Below, one piece after another: positions 45,469 to 56,246 of a stretch of 64,000 nucleotides of DNA. Position 1 is the stretch's first letter, and each line of letters begins with the position of its first letter. Location: NCBI RefSeq assembly GCF_024323335.1, contig NC_066583.1:364477877-364541876 (forward strand). Reading direction: 5' to 3'. Below the pieces are notes generated by a model. It saw only the letters and a program-made list of their open reading frames with translations. It did no database searches and had not been told where the DNA came from. A program made the translations under genes and the position numbers. The stretch comes from Lathyrus oleraceus. Lineage: Eukaryota > Streptophyta > Magnoliopsida > Fabales > Fabaceae.

Positions 45469-45759
45469 AGCTGGGAACCCGAATGGATGAGAGCAACGGC
45501 TGTCAGACTTTCAGGGTACACAGGGATTGAATACCAAAGAACCGTAGAAATTTGCACTCTGCTGGGAAAATAATTAACAACGCCTGTCATAATCGGCAAA
45601 GGAACAGTCTTGAAACAAGAATCCGTCTGGAACGGAAAAAGTCGGCCTGATCACCGAAATAGTAACGTCGACCTGGATACCAAAATAAATGGTAACGCAG
45701 GGATAACCATGGCCTGAACACCACACGTCCGCTGGGGATTATTATCTCTCCTTTTCATG

Positions 45760-46060
45760 CTTTTCTTGAACCCCGAGATTTTTCTTTTGCGCAAATGATC
45801 CCCGATCGCTGCAGTTGAACCCCAACATCTTGTTTTGCCAAAATAATGAACCCCATTCTCCAATTTGAACCCCAGTCGCCTGACGATAACTCGCGATCGC
45901 CATTGTGAACCCCATTCTCCAGAAAATGCCGCAACATCTCCCTTTCTCCATTTGAACCCCGCTCTCCAGAAAATGCCTCAACATTTCCCTTTCTCCATTT
46001 GAACCCCGTTCCCAGAAAATGCCTCAACATTTCCTTTTCTCCGTTTGAACCCCGCTCTCC
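45760..46060 (-). repeat. 3' UTR tandem repeat array, element 2
   Basis: Units containing GAACCCC and CCATTTGAACCCC with TCCAGAAAATGCC. Homologous to the 46-bp array of element 1 but with different unit number, order and truncation points. Confidence 0.75.
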
Positions 46061-46406
46061 AATTTCTCGTGATAATTCCGCTGGCAACGTCGGAAATAAC
46101 ACCACCACCACTCTGAGGGCGACATATCAGAGGGTATACCTTCACAAAAGGAAGGTAACATGTGCGTCTCTTCCCTGGAAGACACCTATAACGACCTCCA
46201 TTGGCCTCAGCCAAAGTCTAAGGTGACACATGAACAGAAGATAATCCTGAGGACCTCATCCCGGATATAATCTTCAACTCCAATCTCCATTTGAACCCCA
46301 GAAAATGCCGCAACGTCTCCTTTTCTCCAGTTGAACCTCGTAATCGCGCTGATCGCGTAACGTCCTTTGATTCCATTTCCTTCTCCGCTTGACAGAAAAA
46401 TTTCCT

Positions 46407-46424
46407 CCAATATCGCACTACTGG
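46407..46424 (-). promoter_or_regulatory. 3' UTR hairpin, GTGCGA loop (element 2)
   Basis: Minus strand CCAGTA/TATTGG with loop GTGCGA. The change from C to T relative to element 1 converts a G-C pair to G-U, so the stem is kept. Confidence 0.55.
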
Positions 46425-46508
46425 GGAACATTGCTGATCTGACGTCATGATGCTAGACTCCTCAGAGTAACATCTTCCAATCGCTGTCTCGCACGACAGA
46501 AAACTCCT

Positions 46509-46526
46509 CCAGTATCGCACTACTGA
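46509..46526 (-). promoter_or_regulatory. 3' UTR hairpin, second copy (element 2)
   Basis: Minus strand TCAGTA/TACTGG with loop GTGCGA. The variant base is again compatible with a G-U pair. Confidence 0.55.
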
Positions 46527-46744
46527 GGAACACCTTTGATTCAAAATCAAGATACTAAACTCCACGGAGCAACACCTTCACTTCTGATAAAACCACCTCT
46601 CAAACGGTAACCACGGCTTCAGCCTAGCTTATGCGTGCAATATGATGCATGATTGACTTTTCTGCGTAATGCTCCATAATTATGGAAATGCTACGCGATT
46701 TATTATGCAATATGCTATGCTTATTCTTCATGATGAATGCATAA

Positions 46745-47420
46745 AAAATATCCCCCTCAAGGGACTCTCCTGGGGAACTCGAGACACTCTGCTGAGGAAC
46801 TCGTCAATACTCCGATTCCACCCTACTGGGGAATGACGCTGCTTTTGGGAAAAGGTAACCCTTGCTGGGGAAAGCCTCCTTTGCACCCAATCCGCTTGGG
46901 GAATTGCTGGGGGATAGGAACCACCAACACTCAGTGGGGATACCTCGATCTTTGACTTGCGAGGGATATCAATCCCGACTCTGCTTGGAGAACCCTCACA
47001 GATACCCGACGACTTCACTGGGGAAATGCTCACAGATACTCCGCTAGGAAACAGCAACCTCCAGGCCTGGCAACTGGGGAAGCATCGATCTAAAACCTGC
47101 TGGGGATAACCATCCTGACCCTGCCAGGGGAAACGAATGCTACTCCGCTGGGGACAACCCATGCAATCCACAGGTAGAATCAACTCAGCTGGGGATGCAG
47201 ATATCAGTCTGCTACGGAAACTCGTCCAATCCACTGGTAGGATGAGCATCGCTGGAGATATATTTCATTGCAACCCGCTCCACTCGGGGATAGCAACCTT
47301 CGGGCCTGCTGCTGAGGAAACATCGTTTTAAACCTGCCTGGGATAACCATCCTGACTCGACTAGGGGACCCACAGACCTTGGATCCGCTGGGGAGTTAGT
47401 TCTCACGACTCTGTTTGGAG
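46745..47420 (-). repeat. CCCCAGC-type repeat array, element 2
   Basis: On the plus strand GCTGGGG and variants (CTTGGGG, CTGGGGA) recur at about 25-35-base spacing. The array is longer than in element 1. Confidence 0.6.
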
Positions 47421-48241
47421 ACTACGCTGGGGAAATGAGAAAAGTTGGTACAGAACATCCGTCGACTTGTCGAACCATAGTATCCGCCTCCTAATCTCGT
47501 ATCAGCTTTCCACTTTTGAGAATTCCCAGACTCGTCTGGACCTTTTCTGCTCCATCATCTTGTATTCCCAATCGCTCCGCACTCGACAAAGATCGAACTC
47601 CTGGGACTTATACAGAAATTTCAATTTTCCGACTTTGAAGAGTCTTCTTGATTAATTTCAAAGGCCCTCGGACGTCCTTCGCCGTCTCTTCACCGTTCCT
47701 CCAACTCGCTGTCCCTGATTGGACTCTGCGGAGAATTTCCACAGACTTTCCAGTCTTCCGACTTTGAAGAGTCTTCTTGATTATCATTCAAGGATCGTCG
47801 CACGTCTTAACGTCTCTTCGTCATCCCTTCATATTCATTCGTCCCTGACCGGACTCCACGGGGATTTGTCTTGTCAAAAGCTTCCACATCACAACCTGCA
47901 AGTGAGCGAAAATATCTAACAGCACCTGCAAAAGGAGATCGTCAGATAAAACCGTGCCCCAGGCGTGTCAAGATTTCAACACTTGGGTCCCTCAACCTTC
48001 CGAATAAGATTTCAAGCTCTCAATCTTATAAACATGCATTGGAAGGGACCTATATGTCTCAAAATGCAAGATTCTTTATCAAAAATAATTGGATGTTTTT
48101 GCAATCAAAGCGGTAATGAAAAACAAAAACAAAATTATTTGACTGAATATGCATTTTATTGATTGAAAAAAGTGTGGCTCAAATGAGCAATACAAAGGAA
48201 GCAATTCCTGAAAAGAGGTAATTGCGCACAAAAGGAAAAAT

Positions 48242-48406
48242 CTATCCTAATGGCAATGTGAAACCCGTGATCTCATCGAGTTCCAACTCAGTTACACCCC
48301 ATATATCCTCAGACTCTCCATACTTTCTGCCTTCTGAACAAGACGTTTCTGATTGATCCCCACCGGGTATTATCCATGATGCCTTAACCAAAACGCAAAC
48401 GATCAT
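48242..48406 (-). CDS. small conserved ORF downstream of pol (54 aa), element 2
   Basis: Counterpart of 18692-18853 in element 1, same stop and same last 22 residues; one in-frame codon insertion near the start. No known domain. Listed because the frame survives in both copies; coding status is unproven. Confidence 0.35.
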   Translation of the reverse strand: MIVCVLVKASWIIPGGDQSETSCSEGRKYGESEDIWGVTELELDEITGFTLPLG

Positions 48407-48443
48407 GCTGGACGCAGTTGTTCGTTTCAATCCCTCTTTTGCC

Positions 48444-48631
48444 TGGACCGCCCTTTCGGGTTTTCAGTCCACCGGGATACCCTTTTTTGCCCAAGCCGCC
48501 TTTCCAGGTTTTCGACTTGTCGGGTGTACAATTTTTCATTTTATCCCTAATTTTTGCCCGAACCTTTCTTTCTGTTTTTGGTTCGCCGGGATGCCCATTT
48601 TTGCCTGAACTGTTTTATTCTTTTCGTCCAG
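48444..48631 (-). other. array of four stem-loops, element 2
   Basis: Matches the array in element 1. Stems in plus coordinates: 48444-48471 (identical to element 1), 48492-48519 (one stem base changed so that a pair becomes G-U; tetraloop GAAA becomes GGAA, still GNRA), 48559-48585, and 48605-48631 (here fully paired with one G-U, where element 1 has a mismatch). Confidence 0.65.
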
Positions 48632-48640
48632 CGGGTCTCT

Positions 48641-51600
48641 TTACACGAAGTATTTTTTAACTGCGTCCGCATTCACAGGGGATGGAAAATCCTCGCCATC
48701 CATGGTCGTTAGCAACAAGGCTCCGCCAGAGAAGACCCTCTTGACCACGAATGGACCTTCATAATTCGGTGTCCATTTGCCCCTTCGATCGTTTTGAGGA
48801 GGAAGGATCCTTTTCAGCACCATATCACCTACGTGATATACCCGAGGTCGCACCTTTTTGTCAAAAGCAGGCTTCATCCTTTGCTGGTATAACTGCCCAT
48901 GACAGATGGCCGCCAGCCTCTTTTCCTCAATTAGGCTCAACTCCCCGTATCGGGTTCTTACCCATTCAGCCTCTTGCAATTTCACGTCCATCAGGACTCT
49001 CAAAGAGGGAATCTGAACCTCAATAGGTAATACAGCCTCCATCCCATACACCAATGAGAAAGGAGTTGCCCCAGTAGATGTACGCACCGACGTTCGATAC
49101 CCATGCAATGCAAACGGCAACATCTCATGCCAGTCTTTATAGGTTACCACCATTTTCTGCACAATCTTCTGGATATTCTTGTTGGCTGCCTCAACCGCCC
49201 CATTCATCTTCGGACGATAAGGAGAAGAATTATGATGCTCGATCTTGAATTCCCGGCACAGTTCTGCCATCATCTTATTGTTCAAATTAGAACCATTATC
49301 AGTAATGATTCTCTCGGGAACCCCATATCTGCAAATGATGTCTCTCTTGAGAAACCTGGCCACAACCTGCTTCGTCACGTTCGTATAAGAGGCTGCTTCA
49401 ACCCACTTGGTGAAGTAATCAATAGCCACTAATATGAACCGATGCCCATTCGAAGCTGTAGGCTCAATCTTTCCGATCATATCAATGCCCCACATAGCAA
49501 ACGGCCATGGAGACGACATTAAGCTCAAAGGATTTGGAGGCACGTGCACCTTATCAGCATAAATCTGGCATTTATGACACTTCCGCACGAAATTAAAACA
49601 TTGGGCCTCCATTGTCATCCAATAATAACCTGCCCTCAGCAGCTTCCTTACCATTGCATTCCCACTGGCATGGGTACCGAACGATCCTTCATGAACCTCT
49701 TTCATCAATTGGCTTGCTTCTTTATCATCAACACATCTTAGCAAGACCCAATCAAAGTTCCTCTTATACAAAACCCCATCCTTATTCAGGTAGAACACCA
49801 TGGCCAACCTCCGCAGAGTCTTTCGGTCCTTTTTAGATGCTCCCTCAGGATACTCTTGAGTCTCCAGATAGCGCTTGATATCGTAATACCACGGCTTCTC
49901 ATCATCAGGCGCTGTATCAACAGCAAACACATAAGCCGGCCTATCCAAACGTCCAACCTCAACACTGGGGAACTGATTCCACCACTGCACCTTAATCAAG
50001 GCGGCTAGAGTAGCCAAAGCATCTGCCAAAGGATTCTCCTCTCTAGGCACATGATGCATCTTCACCTTGGTGAAAAACGTCAACAACCTCCTCGTATAAT
50101 CTCGGTACGGCACTAAATGAGATTGATGCGTATACCACTTCCCGTTAACCTGATTTATCACCAGGGCTGAATCTCCATATATGACAAGGTTCTTGATCCT
50201 CAAATCAATCGCCTCCTCAATTCCCAATATACAAGCTTCATATTCAGCCACGTTGTTGGTGCACTCAAATGTTAGCCGGGCAGCAAAAGGAATGTGGGAT
50301 CCTTTCGGCGTAACCAAAACAGCACCAACACCGCTTCCATTCACGTTAACGGCCCTATCAAACATCAAAATCCATTCGGATTCAGGGTCAGGCCCCTCCT
50401 CCAGGATTGGTTCCTCGCAATCTTTCGATTTGAGAAACATGATGTCCTCATCGGGGAATTCAAACTTCATCGGTTGATAATCATCAATGGGTTGCTGAGC
50501 GAGGTAATCAGACAGTACACTCCCCTTGATAGCCTTCTGAGAGGTATACTGTATATCATATTCTGTCAAAATCATTTGCCATCTCGCAACCCGTCCGGTC
50601 AATGCTGGCTTTTCGAAAATGTACTTGATTGGATCCATCTTGGAAATCAATAAAGTGGTATGAACCAGCATGTACTGCCTTAGTCGGCGAGCAGCCCAGA
50701 CCAAAGCACAGCAAGTTTTCTCGAGCAGTGAATATCTTGTTTCACAGTCGGTAAACTTTTTGCTAAGGTAGTATATGGCATGCTCTTTTCGACCAGACTC
50801 GTCATGCTGCCCCAATACACACCCCATAGACCCCTCAAGGACCGTCAAGTACAGAATTAACGGTCTTCCCTCCACAGGAGGCATCAGAATCGGAGGCTCC
50901 TGCAAATATTCTTTTATTTTTTCAAATGCCGCTTGGCAATCATCATTCCACCTGACCGTTTGATCTTTTTTCAACAACTTGAATATCGGTTCGCACGTGG
51001 CTGTTAGATGAGATATGAACCGTGAAATGTAGTTCAATCTACCTAAGAAACCACGAACCTCCTTCTCCGTTCTCGGTTCAGGCATTTCTCTTATTGCTTT
51101 TACTTTTGCAGGATCAACCTCGATTCCTTTCTCACTTACAATAAACCCCAGTAATTTACCGGACCGCACTCCGAACGTGCACTTGTTCGGATTCAACCTC
51201 AGTCTAAACTGTCTCAGCCGGTCGAACAACTTGGCCAAATCTACCAAATGCCCCTCTTCTGTCTGGGACTTTGCTATCATGTCATCAACATAGCATTCGA
51301 TTTCATGATGAATCATATCATGAAACAAAGTCACCATGGCCCTCTGATAAGTAGCACCGGCGTTCTTGAGACCGAATGGCATCACCTTGTAACAGAAGGT
51401 ACCCCATGGTGTGATGAACGTTGTTTTCTCCATATCATCTGGCAACATTTTAATTTGATTATAGCCAGAAAAGCCATCCATGAAGGAAAACACCGAGAAT
51501 TGAGCTGTATTATCTACCAACACATCGATGTGAGGTAGCGGAAAATCATCTTTCGGACTAGCTCTGTTCAGATCTCGGTAGTCCACACACATTCTCACCT

Positions 51601-52141
51601 TCCCATCCTTCTTCGGAACTGACACGATATTTGCAACCCACGGCGGATAATTAGTGACAGCAAGGAAACCAGCATCCCACTGCTTCTGCACTTCTTCTTT
51701 GATTTTCATCGCCATGTCAGGTCGAGTTCTGCGCAATTTCTGCTTCACTGGAGGACAATCTGCTCTCAACGGTAGCTTGTGCACAACAATATCGGTATCC
51801 AACCCTGGCATATATTGATAAGACCAGGCAAAGATGTCGACATACTCTTTCAACAGTGCTACCATTCTGCTCTTGACACTTTCCTCCAAAGCAGCCCCGA
51901 TTTTCACTTCTTTTTTGACCTCGTCGGTACCCAAGTTCACAACCTCAATCTGCTCTTCATGCGGCTGAATCACCTTCTCCTCTTGTTTCAACAACCTGGC
52001 TAATTCCCCCGGCAGTTCACAATCTTCTTCGCCTTCTTCTTCAGCATGATAGATTGGATTGTCGAAGTCATACGAGGGTGTAACAGGATTGTTATCAATG
52101 AGATCCGGAGAAGAATTACATCTGCATGAATGTTGATTCAT
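48641..52141 (-). CDS. pol of element 2: RT, RNase H, aRNase H, integrase (open frame)
   Basis: A 1,166-residue frame without interruption. It converts the element's RNA to DNA and inserts it. The order is as in element 1: acidic linker, RT with CVDYRDLNRASPKDDFPLPHID, SFMDGFSGYNQIKM and YVDD (about residue 284), gypsy RNase H (about 425-500), archaeal-type RNase H (about 590-715), and integrase with zinc-binding HKCQIY, core GIDMIG, TDNGSN and EAANKN. Position 17817-17819 of element 1, a stop there, is a Lys codon here. One notable change: the archaeal-type RNase H motif reads FDRAVNVNG instead of FDGAVNVNG, placing Arg beside a catalytic Asp, which may impair that domain. The ATG at 52141 lies 20 bases upstream of the splice acceptor, so in spliced RNA the frame is entered at 52121. 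Confidence 0.93.
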   Translation of the reverse strand: MNQHSCRCNSSPDLIDNNPVTPSYDFDNPIYHAEEEGEEDCELPGELARLLKQEEKVIQPHEEQIEVVNLGTDEVKKEVKIGAALEESVKSRMVALLKEYVDIFAWSYQYMPGLDTDIVVHKLPLRADCPPVKQKLRRTRPDMAMKIKEEVQKQWDAGFLAVTNYPPWVANIVSVPKKDGKVRMCVDYRDLNRASPKDDFPLPHIDVLVDNTAQFSVFSFMDGFSGYNQIKMLPDDMEKTTFITPWGTFCYKVMPFGLKNAGATYQRAMVTLFHDMIHHEIECYVDDMIAKSQTEEGHLVDLAKLFDRLRQFRLRLNPNKCTFGVRSGKLLGFIVSEKGIEVDPAKVKAIREMPEPRTEKEVRGFLGRLNYISRFISHLTATCEPIFKLLKKDQTVRWNDDCQAAFEKIKEYLQEPPILMPPVEGRPLILYLTVLEGSMGCVLGQHDESGRKEHAIYYLSKKFTDCETRYSLLEKTCCALVWAARRLRQYMLVHTTLLISKMDPIKYIFEKPALTGRVARWQMILTEYDIQYTSQKAIKGSVLSDYLAQQPIDDYQPMKFEFPDEDIMFLKSKDCEEPILEEGPDPESEWILMFDRAVNVNGSGVGAVLVTPKGSHIPFAARLTFECTNNVAEYEACILGIEEAIDLRIKNLVIYGDSALVINQVNGKWYTHQSHLVPYRDYTRRLLTFFTKVKMHHVPREENPLADALATLAALIKVQWWNQFPSVEVGRLDRPAYVFAVDTAPDDEKPWYYDIKRYLETQEYPEGASKKDRKTLRRLAMVFYLNKDGVLYKRNFDWVLLRCVDDKEASQLMKEVHEGSFGTHASGNAMVRKLLRAGYYWMTMEAQCFNFVRKCHKCQIYADKVHVPPNPLSLMSSPWPFAMWGIDMIGKIEPTASNGHRFILVAIDYFTKWVEAASYTNVTKQVVARFLKRDIICRYGVPERIITDNGSNLNNKMMAELCREFKIEHHNSSPYRPKMNGAVEAANKNIQKIVQKMVVTYKDWHEMLPFALHGYRTSVRTSTGATPFSLVYGMEAVLPIEVQIPSLRVLMDVKLQEAEWVRTRYGELSLIEEKRLAAICHGQLYQQRMKPAFDKKVRPRVYHVGDMVLKRILPPQNDRRGKWTPNYEGPFVVKRVFSGGALLLTTMDGEDFPSPVNADAVKKYFV

Positions 52142-52395
52142 GCATTGCTTTAGAACCGGTGTGTGACAAATTGAAAAAGAAAAATGAAAACATTGCCATT
52201 TTTATTTTATTTTTATTTTTAAACTGCAAAAATAAATGAAAAACAGGGAACACCGCTTTTAATTGAAAAACATCCTTTTATTAATGATGCGAACTTGCAA
52301 ATTTAAACATGAGGTGGCCCTTACAATGGACCATTACGTGTCGGGCAACGCGTATGGCTTTCATGCATATAAAATCAAAACAGGAAAAATATTAC
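52122..52395 (-). other. candidate intron between gag-pro and pol, element 2 (274 bp)
   Basis: Minus strand donor GTAATA overlapping the gag-pro stop, and acceptor CATGCAG. Same length and phase as in element 1. Includes the conserved AATAAA near 52280. Confidence 0.7.
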
Positions 52396-55300
52396 TCTTC
52401 CAGCAGAGTGACCCGGATGATCTTTTCAGCCTTCCAGTTCTGGATTCCCATCCCTGGCGCGCACGTCTTTATCCACCGATCCATGTCGCAGTCGCTATCA
52501 GCTTCCTCACTCATCATGCAGATGTGATCCGGATCCAGCATTCCGGCGCTTGTGAATGTTACTGACGTACGGCGTCCTCTGCCTTGTCCTGAGCCTCGGC
52601 CCGGCTGGTAACCCACTCCGAAGCGATCTTTCTTTGCGGAGATATCCATCATCCTGCCCCAACCAGGAGCCTCTCCATTCTTTACCACCTCGGCGGCCTG
52701 TTTGTATGAAGCAATGGACGGTTTCTCCTCCTCTTTGGCAAACAGAGCATTCTCCACCTTAACGGTTTCGAAAGCTTGACTTGGCGTCTCCCAGATTTCG
52801 CCATCCATCTCCACATATTTGAATGAGGACAGGTGGCTGACAAAGATATCCTCCTCTCCGCAGACAGTGACGACCTGTCCCTCCCAGATGTATTTCAACT
52901 TTTGGTGTAAAGTCGAGGTCACTGCGCCAGCAACATGGATCCATGGTCGACCCAACAGGCAACTATATGCCGGCTGGATATCCATGACGTAAAAAAGTCG
53001 ACTTGAACACCTCTGGGCCTATCTTCACAGGAAGCTCAACCTCTCCAAACACGGCCCGCTTCGACCCATCGAATGCCCGCACTATTAAATCAGTCGGAGT
53101 CAGAATCAGCCCATCACAATTCAACTTTGCCAGAGCCTTCTTCGGCAACACATTCAAAGAGGAGCCGGTATCAACCAGCACATGCGAAAGCACGGCTCCT
53201 TTACATTCCATCGCTATGTGTAACGCCCGATTGTGATTTCTCCCATCCACAGTCAAGTCCATGTCTGTAAAACCCAACCCATGGCTGGCATGCATGTTAG
53301 ACACGACCGTCTCCAACTGGTTAATGGTAATCTCTTGAGGAACATAGGCTTTCCTTAAAATCTTCAACAAAGCCTCCCTGTGACCCTCAGAGCTTAACAA
53401 CAAGGACAAAATGGATATTTTGGAAGGAGTCTGCTGCAGATGGTCAACCAATTTGTACTCAGACTTCTTGATGATTCTCAAGAATTCCTCTGCATCATCA
53501 TCAAGTTTTTCTTCCGACCCAAGCGGCGCCGGTGTCACCACTGGAGTACTATCACTCACCACTGCTTTCCCTTTTGCCCTGGCTAAAGCCTCGGCCTTTT
53601 CTTTTTTCTCTTTTTCTCCTTCTTCTCTCCTTAAGGCATCCGGAGCAAACAGTCTGCCACTGCGAGTGAAACCGCTAGGACCGGCATTATCCACCTTCGA
53701 AACGGTGGTTTCATCCGCAGTCTGATCCTCTACCCTCTCACCATTGCAGTATACCTCTCCACCATAATGCCATGGTACGGCATCCTCTTTGTCATACGGA
53801 ATGGGTCCAGGTACCGTGATGGTAACTGGAGCCGCCTCCGCCAGGGTAGACAAATCTACCGGGTCAAAATAAATTGTTATGGTGGAGACCTCTTCTTTTC
53901 CCATATCAACCTTCTCAATCAAAATACTCCCATCGTCCATCAAACTCTGGACAGTCTTCCTTAAGAGTTCACACCCATCAGGGGCACCAACGCACTCAGC
54001 ACATTGCCCATCACAGCCTGGATAAACCCCATTCTTCAACAACTGCCTCTTGACCTCAGCCAGATGAGTCTTCAACTGATTAACACTTGACAACCCAACT
54101 CTGCCCTCCTCAGAGATATCATTCACCCCCCTTTGACCATGCGCGGGCATGGGATTAGCATTCACGTTGGGAGATGGTGCAAAGTTAATAGCTTTCGAAT
54201 CCACCAAGTCTTGAACTGTGTGCTTAAAAGCTTTACAGTTCTCTATATTATGTCCAGGAGCACCCGAATGGAATTCACACTTTGCATTTTCATCATAGTT
54301 GGCTGGCCTTTGATCAGGTCTCAAAGGTGCCAGAGTCCTTAGCTGTACCAGCCCCAAGTCCATCAACTTTTTAAACAGAAAAGAATAAGTCACAGGCGGC
54401 CTGTCAAACTGCCTATCAACTGCTCTCCCCCACACCTGATAACCAGCCCTCTGAGGCCTCTGCTGAAATGGTTGTCTTTGCTGTTGAGGTTGTTGTTGTT
54501 GTGCAGGCTGATGCTCAGCAGGAATGGTTACCGCAGCAGTATGCTGGAAGTAACGATCCCTACTGGGTCCTCTTTGTGTGTATACTGCACTGGTATCACC
54601 CTCCTTCTTCCTCTGTCCATTCCCAAAGGGCTTCTTTGACCCAGACGACGAAGCTACACCCTGAATCTTCCCGAGCTTCAACCAGCTCTCAATTCTCTCC
54701 CCAGCCACAACTATATCTGAAAAGTTGGTCACCGGACAACCAACCATCCTCTCAGCATACGCCCCCTGCAAAGTCCCCATAAAGAGATCAGACATCTCTC
54801 TGTCAACTAGTGGAGGTTGCACTCTGGCAGCCAACTCCCTCCACCTCTGAGCGTATTCTTTAAACCCTTCGTTATTCTTTTGAGACATACCCTGCAGCTG
54901 GGTACGACTCGGGGCCATATCAGCATTAAACTGATACTGCTTAAAGAATGCGTCCCCCAGATCTTGCCAATTCTTGATATCTGAGGACTTGAGCTTGGTG
55001 TACCACTCCAGTGAGCCTCCGGACAGACTGTCCTGGAAGAAGTACATCCACAGCTTTTGGTCCATGGTGTAAGCTGAGATCTTGCGGACAAAAGCCTGCA
55101 GATGAGTCTCGGGGCAGGAACTCCCATTATAGCGATCAAACGCGGGCGCTTTAAACTTTTGCGGGATCACAATCCCCTCCACTAGCCCCATGTTTGACAT
55201 GTTTACCACCCCAGGAGTGGCATAGCTCTCCAGAGCTCTGATCTTTTCAGCCAGCAGCTGAATCTCTTTGTTCTGCGGCGGAGCACTGTACTGACCAAAA

Positions 55301-55665
55301 GGTTCATTATGCATCGAGAACTGGTCTGCTTCCCTGTCTTCCTCTCTGTCATCCTCAACCCCGAAGAATGGAGGAAACAGACTATCCTTCAAATTCTGCC
55401 CCGGTTGACCACCAGCAGCACCGAAACCCTCAGCGGTGTTATTCGCCATACCCACCGTTGCTCTCTTTCCGCCATCTCTAGAACCACCCAGCCCCTGGTT
55501 GGAGACACCATCCAAGTTTACACCACTGTTTGCTGCTGAAGCCCGCTCGAGCTTCTCGACTTTATCCGCTAGAGCCTTCTGACCAACTGCAAAGCCTTGC
55601 ATGATGTTGATCAGCTCAGTCATCTTGTCTTTTAGCTCGAGGATATCTGTGTTTGGGAGATCCAT
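52392..55665 (-). pseudogene. gag-pro of element 2 with a +1 frameshift
   Basis: The frame starts at the ATG of MDLPNTD (55665; open upstream to 55821) and runs through the coiled coil, capsid (MYFFQDSLSGGSLEWY), Gln-rich linker, CEFHSGAPGHNIENC and protease active site DTGSSLNVLP. At about 52987-52995 a run of six T on the coding strand carries one base more than element 1, shifting the frame in the C-terminal half of protease. The remaining 197 codons (52392-52985) are open in the other frame and contain LLGRPWIH. Without the extra base it would be a full-length Gag-Pro of about 1,090 residues. A homopolymer error in the assembly is a realistic alternative to a true mutation. Confidence 0.9.
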
Positions 55666-56241
55666 CAGTCGAGGAGTGTTGCGCCTCGTGAAGTATCTGT
55701 GAGGTCGGGTTGAGTGCAAAGGTACAACTCTGCGAGCACGAGCAATGATTCCTGAAACAATCAAGCACGTTAGCAACAGATACCTGCAAAACAGCGAACA
55801 GGTTAATATGCATGAATGCAACGTCTGTCCATATGAGGAAGATTCTGTCCTTTGATTCTGGTTTCATCGAGACAGATAATATTTCACCAATAACATTTTG
55901 ACATTCAGATGTCTCTCAACCAGATTCTCAATCAATAATACTCCTCATATGGCTAGACGTAGGTTTGATGCAGATGAATGCAAAGTGGGAATGATGCAGA
56001 TGTATGAATACGATGCACTGTGCCATCCTCCGAGTCATCTGAACATTTGCACTGAAGCCCTGATCTCTGAACTGATCACAACCATCTGAGGGAATATGTA
56101 ACCACACATCCAACTCAAGGGAGTTCCGAAATAAACGGAACTGACAGATACATCATCATCATCAGACAATCTCTGAGCAGATAACCATAGGATCTCTGAA
56201 TCGGCCCGGGGAATCCTGAAATAAACGGATCCCCACTGATA
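55666..56241 (-). other. leader of element 2, gag-proximal part
   Basis: Non-coding region between PBS and gag, interrupted by the solo LTR. The part next to gag is similar to 11200-11420 of element 1; most of the rest has no counterpart there. No long ORF1, unlike canonical Ogre. Confidence 0.5.
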
Positions 56242-56246
56242 AATAC
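56242..56246. repeat. target-site duplication of solo LTR (AATAC)
   Basis: AATAC here and at 57627-57631. Confidence 0.85.

Noticed and set aside
54133..54782. Open frames on the strand opposite gag-pro of element 2
   Set aside because: Shadows of the minus-strand gag frame; element 1 has similar shadows and none has a recognisable domain.
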